Shown in pieces: positions 23,197 through 34,580 of a stretch of DNA of 64,000 nt. This DNA comes from Toxonevra muliebris (taxonomy: Eukaryota; Arthropoda; Insecta; Diptera; Pallopteridae): positions 59,843,408 to 59,907,407 of the forward strand of contig OY829329.1 in NCBI GenBank assembly GCA_963691655.1. Direction: 5' to 3'. The notes beneath the pieces are model-generated. The model made no database searches, was not told the origin of the DNA, and saw only the letters and a program-made list of their open reading frames with translations. Position 1 is the first letter of the stretch, and the number at the start of each line of letters is the position of its first letter. Made by a program: the position numbers and the translations under genes.

Positions 23197-26100
23197 ATTT
23201 ACATATATACAAAGTGCTACATATTTTGTTAGGAAACTGAATTTACTTGCCACGAATATAGCTGGCTAACTTTCGTTTTGTGTTTTTAGTATATTTATAA
23301 ATTGCCATTGAGCCTCTGAATTTTTTAGTGTACTCAGTAAAAATTGTTATGCATCTCATTAACCCTAGTGAGATCTCGTGCTATTAGAAGCCTCTTTCTC
23401 TTAAACAAAACTTTTTTTTAGTCAATTCTAATTTGAGTAGTTCTTAAAATATATCATTTTAAGGTGTATACTTTGACCAGTGTTGAACCTGTTTTATTGT
23501 ATAAAACTTCTTTAATAGAGATGACATAATTTTCTAGTGAAACTGTTTCATGTAAAATAATTGGATGGGCCTCAGACACCATTTGACCAACGTCTCTCGT
23601 TCTAACTTAACTGAGTACTATTATTATGAGTTCTAAGGAGCTCTCTTTTTTCTTCTTCCTTTTTTCTCTTCTCTCTTCTCCCCTTCTTTTCCCCTCTCTC
23701 TTCTAACCTTGGCTAGTCTACATTATTATAATTAAAAGCACTAGCTGATTCAACGGCGGCAAAAGGCCTTGCAAATTGAAAACTCTGGACCTCAAAGTTC
23801 AGTGTCTGTCATTAGTATTTTTGAGACTATTTCAAAATATGTAATTTCATAAATACATAACTGAGATTCTTGTGAAAGTTTTTTTTTTTTTTTTGTGGAG
23901 CACTACAACATTTGGCACTAACATTTACTCAAACACGCACTCATTCGGTCATTCATTCATGTGTATCCCCAGCGACATTATCATGCCACTCATTGTGTAT
24001 TGCTGTGACAGCAAAGATAACGTGCTGCTGCCCAGGCTGAACTACAGCCAACAGTTAAGGCAGGCAGTTTCAGTGTTACTCACATCTCATAGGCTTCATA
24101 GCTCATATATGAAATGGAATATGAGAAATGGAAAGGGTTACACAAATTTCTATCTGATGTATTTTAATGGTGCGACCAACTCATACCCACATACTCCTGC
24201 ACACAGACACATATATTTTCAAGTATGTAGTTATGTATGAAAACATACAGATATATGTAAATATTTCATTATTGCTAACAGGCTCAACGTTTTCATTTAG
24301 ATTAAAAAGAAACAAACGAATGTAACAAAAATTCTAAAGAAATATGTGCATAAAAACACACAAAAAACTTGAGTTGAGTTTTGCGTATGCGTTGTTGTTG
24401 CTGATATTGCTGTTGGTGCTGCCATTGCTACTGCTGCACATAATACAAATAACATTCACATCTACGCATTCAGCGTTAGATTTATTTGGCGCTGAAACTC
24501 CGTGCACCCTTATGCGCCTGCTGCTCATACTCCACTCTACTCTACTCTAGTGCTTAACTCTTCCTCATCAAATATTTTGCTATTGCATTGCATTCAAAAA
24601 TTCATTTTAGCCAGTGGGCAAAATCACAAATGTACGTTGTACGCTGTACAGTGTTTGCTGTATGTTGCTACAATTTCCAGAGCTTGCTCGAAGCCCATTT
24701 GCTTGCTTATTGCTTTGGTTTTGGTTATCGTGATGTGTGTAATTCGTGATGTGGCATTTGAAATGTGATTTTTTATAGCTACTACATACTGAAAACAGTA
24801 AAAAGCACCCAGCGTATTTTGTGTGCAGCTGTTGTAAACAAAGTAAATGTATTTCGTTGTCCCTGCAGATTTTGTTGTTTTTTGACCCTTTAGTATTTTT
24901 GGAAAACGTATTTGGTTTTCTATTTGGTTAGTTCTTCTTTTTTTTTATTTGCTTGTTTGTTTTTTAATGCATATTTTTGTTGTGATATTGCAATTTGAAA
25001 ATCGATAAATTGCAATTAATTTAATGGTCATAACGACATATACGAAAATTTCGTTAATAAATCATGCACAAACACAACAGTTGCAGCGGTATGAGTACGT
25101 TACTTAGTTGCTGGCTGCTGTTGGTTTAAAGTTGTGCAGCAAAACGTGAACATAAGAGAAATGTTGAAGAATTTTATTATAGATTTACGCAATAGATAGA
25201 CTGTTCCAGGGTTTAATTGATACCACAGGTCGTATGAGTAATAATCGGTATTGAGTTCAATAAAAAGATTTTGCTGAAATCTATCAGAACTTAATTCAAA
25301 AAATACATATATTTTCTAAAGATACATGGTTTTATGAAATCATAGTTCAATTTCTAGTAGAGTCACCTGCAACGACTTTACTGAGACGCAGACGCTGTAC
25401 TATTAGAAAAAGAAATTATTATATTTCGCTTCTTTTGCATTCAGGAACTAAAAGGATATGATCATCTTCAATAATCATGTGGAAACATGCAATTTTAGAG
25501 CTCATGTAGTAGCATGAGATGTAAAATTGCAGTAGCGTAGGTAGAGGTTGAGAACGAATAAAGGAGGTATATCCCTCCTCTTCTTAGGCAAGCATGGATG
25601 TAGACTTCTTTCAAAGAGTCACAAACAGTCGACATAACTTCCTTGGAATATTGTTAATCGGGCGAGGTTTGGAGATAATCTGTCTCCTTCTGCCTCTCTT
25701 CATGATAAATATATTAGCTTCTAAATTAAAAATTATTTTAAACAAATGAACTAACCTAACCCTTTTCCCATTCGTTAAATATCAAACCCATGATCGTTGT
25801 TCCTGAATTAAAAAAGTGAAACGTTCTTATCCTCCTTCCACAATTTCTGGCTCCCTTAGTGACCTAACTTTAGTGATCTTTTAATATTTGATAAGCTATA
25901 TATGTTTTATAAAATTGAAATAAAGGCTCAGAATTTGATAACAAATTTTTGTCTTTGCAATACAAACTACTTTTCTTCAGGGATCTGCCGAAATAGTCCA
26001 CTGACAATTAGTTCTTTTTCTTCCCCTAACGGTGATTGAAGAGTTAGCCATAAGTACATTAATTATAAATGCAAGCATCTCCTCAAAACAGAATGCATTG

Positions 26101-26929
26101 CGTGACTACCAATTGAATTGTTTTTCTACCAACGCAAGACACTAACACACAGTGTCTCTGCAGGTATAATTAACCCTCAAATTAGTGGTAGGATTTTTCT
26201 GTTACAAAAGTGATAAAGTCCGTAGGAATCTATGAGCAATTGAATGGAAGTTTCATATGACTACATTAATTTATGCTCATTTAAATCACTCAAATCATTG
26301 GGTACAATTGAATTATCAATAAAAGGACGAATAGTTTTGTTTTTGTTCATTGTTTTATACATTATTTTACAAAAAAAATCAGATTTTAAAATGAATTGTT
26401 ATTCTTGTTGTTCTATACTTGGGGCTAAAATACAAGTATTTAATCTATGCAAATTGTTTTGAATGTTTAATACAAACCGCTGTTTCACAATTACAGCAGA
26501 AAGCTCTGGTTTTTCGCAAAAGGTTGTTCTGCTCACGATACAAATAGTATGAAGGTCTATTGGACCGCTCTGCAAATTTGATGTGCACGTCTTGGTACTA
26601 GCTGCCTGCTTGTGGTAACTATTTCAAAAGACATAATAGCATTGCTAATGTGTGAGCGAGCGTTCGTGGCTCGGTCTCCAATATTTTTTGTTGCCAATTG
26701 CATGATGAATAAATGCAATAAATCAAATAATATCTAAAGGGCCTGAGTGGTTCCTGATCATTTTTGTGAGTGATTGTATATATTGGTTCAATATTTCTTA
26801 ATTTTATACTTTTAGGGCATAACTGACCGGTTTAAGTTGATTTTTAGGTAAAAGAAGAACATGTTTATGGTTTACACTTAAATGAATTTGCATATAGTCT
26901 CAAATTCCATACCCTGTCATAACTTTTTG
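23197..26929. other. gene-free noncoding DNA
   Basis: It contains a pyrimidine-rich tract near 23.65 kb, a CA/CTG-rich island at about 23.9-25.2 kb, and AT-rich sequence to 26.9 kb. No supported gene. Confidence 0.6.
23641..23704 (+). repeat. pyrimidine-rich tract
   Basis: 64 bases of pure C and T on the plus strand (CTCTTTTTTCTTCTTCC type units), a mirror-like tract able to form triplex DNA in principle. Confidence 0.8.
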
Positions 26930-28160
26930 CCGCTAGAGAGCTCTGCAATATTGTAGACCTAGACCACGGTGCGTTTGAACAAGTTTTAATTGAAAGATCT
27001 TTGCATATGCAATTTCTGTTTTTATTTTTGTAGTCTGACACCGTACGAACAGTTTTAGACGAAAAATTAAAAAAAAGCCGGGGCCCTTTAAAAAAAACTC
27101 GCTTAAAAACCGTGGACACCAGAGTTTAACCTTTCCTTGCCCTGTAGCTCAGACTCTAAGTGAGATAGAATTTTTTGAATTTCAGCAATCTAGTTGGCCA
27201 AAAAATGCTCTATAAAAATCCTTATTACAAATTTTTCCCTATCTATTTAGGGATACACCTTCTTCGTATTTCTGTCAAAATTTGTCCGATGTTGACTCAA
27301 TATTGTTAGATTGTTTTGACAAACATACTTTGAGAAAACCTCCTTCACCATCTATTCCAAATTTTAAGTATACCTGATTCACTGATCAACCAAACTATGC
27401 AAATTCTTTCAAAACACATTATATTTTTCGCCTTCAACAAATGTGTCCAAAGAGTGAATACCCATCGACAGTTGTTCTTAAAAATTTGGCTCAGTTGCTC
27501 TCTTGTTGCCGAACGAATCATTGACTCAATTCCAATGGCTGCATTTCGTGTCAAGTTGAAACTTGTCACCTTTTTCTAAATATCGATCTTTTCTCACTCG
27601 TTCACATTTAGCAAGTTCAGATAGAACAATTGCGCTGTTCATTCCGATTTTAATACTGTTTGGAAAAAATTTAATTTAAAAACAACTCACCAGCAATAGC
27701 CGTGTATGAATTTAATGAATTACACATTTAAAGGCAAGGTATGTTACCAATATACAATAAATAATAAAAATTTTGTTGCAAAAGTTACTTGTTTTTATTG
27801 TTTCAGGTTTTTTCTACAGCTTTTCCAAAATATCTAGAGAAGTACAGCAGATAGGTAAAAATTTGTAATAAAGATTTTTGTAGAGCATTTTTTGGCCAAC
27901 TAGAATGCTGAAAATCAAAAAATTCTATCCTACTTAGGGTCAGAGCTACAGGGAAAAGAAAGATCGAACTCGGGTGTCTACGCTTTTAAATTGAGTTTTT
28001 TTTTTAAAAGGGCCCAGGCGATTTTTTTGTTTTTTGTCTAAAACTGCTCCTACGGTGTCAGATTACAATAATAAAAACAGAAATCCCATATGCAAAGACT
28101 TTTAATTAAAACTTGTTCAAACGCACCGTGGAACATGTAGAGATCCAATTTAGCCGAAAA
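26930..28160. repeat. large inverted repeat / foldback element
   Basis: Two arms of about 310 bp, roughly 26930-27245 and 27850-28160, are inverted copies of each other. Matching blocks include CACGGTGCGTTTGAACAAGT (left, about 26969) with its complement at about 28114-28133, CTGACACCGTA with TACGGTGTCAG, GGGCCCTTT with AAAGGGCCC, and AATTTCAGCAATCTAGTTGG with a near-complement around 27895. The loop is about 600 bp. The loop has short open frames on both strands (27345-27569 minus, 27397-27579 plus), none recognised. Arms are diverged by eye about 15-20 percent. Confidence 0.75.
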
Positions 28161-29486
28161 CATTAATATGAAATTCCTTGTGGTTTATGAGTTAAGCGAA
28201 TTTATATTTATGACCTCTATTGCAAACTTTGACCTTGAAAAAATTGCTTATTTGACCTAAAGTAGCAAAACGCATTGGCAATATTATTAAGTGGGTCTAG
28301 TGCTATTAGAAATCATTGAGAGATTTGGATTCATCCTTTTGGTGTCGTACAGTGTTACAATCGATTCCAGCGAGCCTTAGCACTAATCCGCGCCCTAACC
28401 ATAAAACCTGAAACAATCCAGGAATCGCTTTGTAAATAGCTTTGAATGAAGCATTATAATATATTCTTAGAATACATTGTCGGTCTAGGGTACCTTACCT
28501 TGGCCGAAATATAAGCAATTTCCAATTAAAAATCAAAAAGGTCCCCAAGGGCTTTACCATTAATCCGAGGATTAAAAGATCAAATGCACTCTAGAAAATA
28601 ATTCGAACATTTACCTACTTTTAATTAGCTCTTTTATAAATGAGTTGGGGTAAAGTAGACCTATGTATGTGTGTTGCTCTGGTGTTTGATGATTCCTCAT
28701 ATATTTTCATCTCAAATCGACACAGAGCGTAATAATATGATCGGCAGGTCATCTTTGATCTTAAATGAAAAGTTTTGTCCCAGAATTGACATTCACTATA
28801 CAAAAAATTAGTTTCAGCGCCATCTACATAAGTACCTAAGTAAATGAATGGTATTTAGTCTCTATTTCCAGCTGTTTTTTAACTAAATTGTGATAAAAAT
28901 TTAAATAGATGAAAATATATAGAAATTCGAGCCTTTAGCCTATGATATTTTTTGCCTTAGCACTCCTCTCTTCTTCATACTATAAAAGTGGGTAAGGGGT
29001 TAATATAAAGGATTAAATATTTCGAAAAAAAATTTTGTATTAGGCATTAGGTTATTGTTCAGCAATTTCAAAATATTCTAGAATCTTTAAAAAAGTTCAT
29101 ACTGTAGTCCAAATTTGTCTTTTCCTTGTACTTTTCCACTAAAGTCATTCTCTCAAACTCAATTTGACAGTTTTTTAATCAAAAGGTTTTCCTTGTACAT
29201 ATGCAAATTGAGAGGAAAACTAAGGAAATGGTTTTATTGTATTTATTCGATTAGAGGTACTAATTATAATTTGATTTTAGTAAACAAATTGTATCAAACT
29301 TTAAACGTTTTTTTTTTTAAATAGATAAATAAAAGACCATGCCCACATTGGGTGGAATTTTCAAGCTGAATTTTATTAGCATACCACAAACAAATTTAAA
29401 ATTATGAATTTTCATCACATGATTCCCTTATTTAATTTGATTCAACGTCCAACAGTGCGTATGAGTAATAACTATTATGGACCTAC
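28161..29486. other. AT-rich noncoding stretch
   Basis: No gene, array or RNA recognised. Confidence 0.55.
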
Positions 29487-29490
29487 TTAA

Positions 29491-29865
29491 TTCTTTCATG
29501 CCTGATGTTGACTTTAGGCATCATTCGCTTTAATGTGGCATAAAATAGGTGTTTAACAAATTTCACTAGTAAAAATATATGCATTCAGTGGTGATCTTCA
29601 CGTTTTCTGATTGCCAAACATTTCGAATTTTCGTGATTATGATATTTTTTTTTATATTTTTTGCCTTCGAAGTCAAGTCAAAAATCGCAGTGCAAAAATT
29701 GATCGTAAAATCTTTTTCACTATTTTTTTTTCAAACTATTACTAAGCGGAAATTTTTACTATAAAATTTATTTATGAAAGACAATGATTGTGAAAGTCCT
29801 AAGTGACCATAATTTCAATACAAAAGGTTTCTATGAAGCTCCTTTAAAATTCGGGCATGAAGGGG
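29491..29865. mobile_element. TTAA-flanked MITE (piggyBac-like), 375 bp
   Basis: TTAA at 29487-29490 and at 29866-29869 flank the element. The inverted ends are TTCTTTCATGCCTGA at the left and the complement of CCCCTTCATGCCCGA at the right, 12 of 15 positions matching. No transposase frame. TTAA duplication is the hallmark of piggyBac-type insertion. Confidence 0.6.
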
Positions 29866-29989
29866 TTAATTTATTTTCTAGAATTATGTGTGTATGCATA
29901 TAGTATAGAGCGAACGTAAGTGGGGACAGTGGAATGAAGAGATAGAGGTGTGGAAGTTGAAATTGGAAGCGTATATAAGTTGTTGGTTA

Positions 29990-31232
29990 TCATTCACCGT
30001 CATCGCTCGTATTTCAAAATTCCGCTTCCCAAAATTGCTCGAAATAAATATTCTGCACAATTTAGAGAAAATATTCTAAGTGGATTTAATAAAGCTGAAT
30101 CAGTGACATGCATTGTAAAAAAAATTTTGTATTCGCCATTACGTTAAATACTAAATATGGAGGTGGCAGACCGCGTAGCACAACCAAACGTGAGGATTAG
30201 GCCATCATTCGGTTTATAAAATAAGATCCTTTTATATCTTGGAAATAAGTTGCGTTTAAACAATTCACACAGGTTTATCCAAAGACGAGCTGTAGAGAGT
30301 GGCTTAGGAACATACCAAAGCGTAAAAAAGCCATTTATTTCTTGAAAGAATCGACAGGCAAGGCTCGAATTTGTAACCGCTCATTTTAGTTGGGCTACTA
30401 CCAAATGAAAGATCATGCTTCTTACTGATGAATCCATATTTAACACGAAAGGTTGCGAAGGATTAAAGCTAGTATGCAGACCAAAAGGGCAACGATGAAA
30501 TCCGCGTTATTTGAAAAGCACCGTATAATACGGTGGAGGCAACGTAGTGCTCTGGTGATTTGTTTCTGCCATGGAATCGGTTCAATTCATAAAATAGGAA
30601 GTGTAATGAATCATCTGATGTGCAAAGATATTCCCCAGAATGTTATGTTACCTTATACTGCGGAAGATCTGCTGTTAATGCAAGTCTACCAGCACAATGA
30701 CCATCCCAGCACGGTGTGAAAAAGAGTGATTTGTTGTCAATTAGATCAGTATTTTACAGTGGCCCTCCCATTCACTCAATCTCAATCCCAAAAAATATAT
30801 TGGAAATTATAGATCGTAAAATTCAGCGCATAAAGGATAAAAACAAAGATTCCATTTTCTACCAATCGAAGATTGCATGGAATAACATTTCTGTGGACGT
30901 TTTGAGGAATTTTATTGAGTCCATGCCACGTAAATGTGCAACAGCTCTGAAAAATAATGAGTACACTACAAAATAGTGGAGAAATCGAACTTTTCTATTA
31001 ATATATTCCATATGTGCTTCAGTTTTGTCGCGCCAGTTTTATGCATTTTGTTACTTTTGAGTTAATATTTTTATTTTATGTGATAAATAATATTATATTT
31101 CTTATATTTTATTATAACGAGTGTATATTCTTACTACATTCATAAAAAAATTTCAGTCGACGCATGTTTTACAATATTACTGACCAAAATGCAAACAAGG
31201 AAGAATCCGTGCTTTAGTTTTGTCCGACACTG
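29990..31232 (+). mobile_element. Tc1-like element, 5' end lost
   Basis: The 3' end is CTTTAGTTTTGTCCGACACTG (to 31232), followed by TA. A related repeat in the same orientation, GTGCTTCAGTTTTGTCGCGCC (31014-31034), lies about 195 bp upstream of GTGCTTTAGTTTTGTCCGAC (31209-31228). This gives the repeat-within-repeat layout known for several fly Tc1-like elements. I find no matching 5' terminal repeat upstream, so the left end is probably deleted; the left boundary given is approximate. Confidence 0.7.
30020..30976 (+). pseudogene. Tc1-like transposase, broken
   Basis: Pieces in three frames line up with a Tc1-like transposase: GGGRPRSTTKRED (linker after the DNA-binding domain, about 30160), LTDESIFNTKG with the first catalytic Asp (about 30424), a GHIGSIHKI-like core strand (about 30560-30610), QHNDHPST where the family has a Gln-Gln-Asp-Asn-Asp block (about 30690), and LEIIDRKIQRIKDKNKDSIF to the end (30800-30976). 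Many frameshifts and stops. The frame at 30453-30719 looks open only because frames are switched. Inactive. Confidence 0.8.
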
Positions 31233-33779
31233 TATGTGTACATGAATTTTAACTTTTTCCTGACTTTGATTTAAATGCCAACCAAACAATTTTGAAATTG
31301 ACGTCTTTGTTGTTTTTTCCTCTATCGTTTGGAATTTATTTTGTTACAATTGACGCATAACCGTCGAAACTATTGTGACTTTTATGGAACAACCTCACTT
31401 TTTTTTGTGTACTTTTTTTTTTTTTTTGTTGTCAATTTCAAAAAATTATTAAAAATACTTAGTAATAAAAAGATGTGTAAAAACAAATTTCTTATGTAGA
31501 TAGAACTTTCCTCTGTCGATAGAGACACATTTTGTATAAAGCTCCCTGAACGTTTTTTTTATAAAAATATATGTACATCGCTTACGGCTAAACCTGGACA
31601 TCTAAAAATTCGTGTATAGCATTTTTTGACTATTTGGGGACTCCTAAACACGAAAATCAACATCTCGATTTTTTTCCTAACACGGGAAGTACACATTCCT
31701 CTGAGAGGGTTAAGTGCATTATATAAATTACTAAAAAAAAGGTATATCATAAAAAAAAATTTTCCGAATGAAATTGATAAATTTGAAGCACCATATTTAC
31801 AGTAAGAATGTATTGAATATTTTACTACATTAGGATCCCTGCAGGTGGTTCCCCAAAAACCGTATTATTTGGAGTTGCAATTCCTATTCACTTACAGTCA
31901 AACATATTCAAACTAATCGAGTTTCAGTGGCAAAGAGTCAAACGTCAAGATATGCTTACCAGTGTTATTTTCACTTAAGTCTCATAAAAGACCTAAAATT
32001 TTCTTCAAAATAACATTTTTATAATCACAAAATATATCAAAAATGTCTTTAGAAACTTCAAAATCAAAAATTAATCGCAACACTCAATTGCTTTTAGTAT
32101 CTAACCTTACCCACATCTAACCCTACCCACACGAGCATGCACAGAATACACATACATAAATAAGTATATGAGAAAATATTTTATCCTTGAGACTTTTTAG
32201 ATTATTGCCAGGAAACCACTATAATAAATTTTTGTTTTCTCCATATCAAATATATCAAAAATAAAATATTATAACATATCATCAAAAACTTTAGAGAAAT
32301 ATATGTGTGTGTACATAGGTATAGAAAATTGGGAGGTAGGGAGGGAGGGAACGTGCGAAAGATATAGGGTGTTTGTTGCTATAGTTGTTATTGTAGTTGT
32401 TGCTGCTGTTGTTATTTTATGCGTGCGGTTTTCTGCTTGTTCTTCTTCTTCTAGTGATTCTTCTGATTCTTCGGGTTGTGGTGGCACGCATTTTTTGCCA
32501 TGTTTGCACAATGAACGAACGAACGAGCGAACGTGCAATAATCATAGCAAAACAGTTTTGTTGTTTTTGGTTGTATATAGACTTATAATACCAAAATAAA
32601 AACCAGTCAGCCTTTTTCATTTTTCATATACGAAATAACACCAAATAAAATAGAAGAAAATTTCATTTGGCATAGACTTTGCATAGTATGTGCGTGCGCA
32701 TTTTCACATGTTCTTCATGAGGTCGATGATGACGACTGCGTTGCGAATGATGATGATTTTAGTTGATGTTGATGTTGATCATCATTATGTAGTACATACT
32801 ATATGGATGAAGAAGATTTGAAAGCAAGTTAAACAAAAAACCGCACATTCGCATGACAGTGAGTAGCAAGAAGAAAAAATATTGGTAATGGCATTGGCAA
32901 TGGCAATGAATGGCAGCCAAAATGTTAATATTTATTTGCATGACTTGTTGTTGCTGTATATATGTATATGTGTGTATATGTAACTACAAAGAGGCAACAC
33001 CAGTAAAAACAATTCGAAGAAATACCAAAAAATTTATACGCATCTAGCAAAAATTGCGTGTAAGACGCTGCTGCAAAATATGCTGCGTTAAATTGCGCTT
33101 TGGTAAAGGATCAAAAAAAAAAAAATACATAATATATACAAGTGTACATGTATAAAAATATACTGAAAAAGCAAGAAAAGTGTTTGCGTCAGCCTAATCA
33201 GTTTGAGCTCCATTTCTTTTTTCGATTTAAAAAATACCACTTGCAAGCATAATATACAAACATATACATACATAGGTATGTATATTTGTGTGTATGTGTA
33301 CAAGTATGTGTGTAAAAAAAAAAAACGTTAGTGATGCAGAAAATATTAAGATTTCTAAAAAAATTTAATACAAAATTCAATTGAAGATGTTTGCATAAGT
33401 TGAAATACCTAAAAAGAAGCTCCTTCAGAACTTTAGAACAAATATATTAAGTAAATTTCATTGTTTTATTTATAAGATATTACAACTTGAGAGCCTATAC
33501 CTTTTTCCCCAGATATTTTGGTCTAAACTATCTTTTAAAAACCTCTTGCGGCAATGTTTCGAAATGCAATGAAATGTCAGAACACAATTCTGTGTTTGGG
33601 AACAACTTTATCTTCGTTGCAATGATCCGGCACTAAGGACTGGCGCTAGAAAATTGCAGAAGCATGTGGCGTAAAAATTGCAAGGTGAGAGCTGAAACTC
33701 TTCTAAAAATTATGAAGGTTTATAACCTTTAAAAATTTTATGTTTTTGGACTGCATTTGGCGTGAACGTTTGTGTAAAT
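31233..33779. other. gene-free noncoding DNA
   Basis: 31.2-32.2 kb is AT-rich. 32.3-33.3 kb is a low-complexity island with CTT/CTG/GAT triplets and CA runs. No supported gene. Open frames on both strands at 32.3-32.6 kb are repeat artefacts. Confidence 0.6.
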
Positions 33780-34580
33780 TTTGTCTTCTTTTAGCATGAG
33801 TTTTAGTTTGGATTTTGGTTTGAGTTTTGGTCAGGGTTTTGGTTTGAGTTTTGTTCTGAGCTTTGGTCTCAATATCCCTCATGATTTGGTCTGAGTTTTG
33901 GTTTGGTTTTTGGTTGAAAATTATGTCTAAAGTGTGGTTAAATTAATGGTCTTAAATTGTGTGGGATTTTTTGTCTGAACTTCTGTTTGATATTGGGAAT
34001 AATTTATAATTTTGTTTTGATTTAAGGTCTACATTATATTCTGGTTTTAATTTGGTTTTGGTTTTATTTTCGATTTTAGTTATGGCTTAAATTTGGCCTG
34101 AATTTTGGCCTCAATTTTAGTCTTAATTTGGTTAAAATTTTGGTTTGAAATTTAATCCGATTTTGGTCTGAGTTTTAGCAGGACTTTTGTCCGGCTTTTG
34201 GTCCAACTTTAGGTTTGAATTTTGGTGGGAATTTTAGATTGTTTTTTGGTATAGCTTTTGGTCTGATTATTAGTTTGAATTTGGTTTAAATTCTGGTCTG
34301 ATGTTTGGTTTAAGTTTTAACCCGAATTCGGTCAAAATTTGGTTTTATTTTTGATTTTCTGATCTGAGATTTGGTTTGGATTTTGGACCGAATTTGGTTT
34401 GAATTTTGTTTTGATTTTTGATCTGGCTTTGGTCTGATTTTTAGTTTGAATTTAGTTTGAATTCTGTTCTGAATTTTGATCTGAGTTTTGGTTTGAATCT
34501 GGTTTGAATTTCGGAATAATTTTTGACTTTTTGTCTGGTTTTGGTTAAAATTTTTGCCTGCTTTTGATCTGATATTTTAA
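33780..34580 (+). repeat. degenerate 12 bp tandem repeat tract
   Basis: About 800 bp built of worn units close to GAGTTTTGGTTT / GAATTTTGGTCT, strongly T and G rich on the plus strand. Units stay recognisable throughout (GTTTGAGTTTTGG, GTCTGAATTTTG, GGTTTGAATT) but carry many substitutions and small indels. No gene overlaps it. Confidence 0.75.

Noticed and set aside
27345..27579. Open frames in the loop of the large inverted repeat
   Set aside because: Short, present on both strands, no recognised motif; kept only as a note in the repeat entry.
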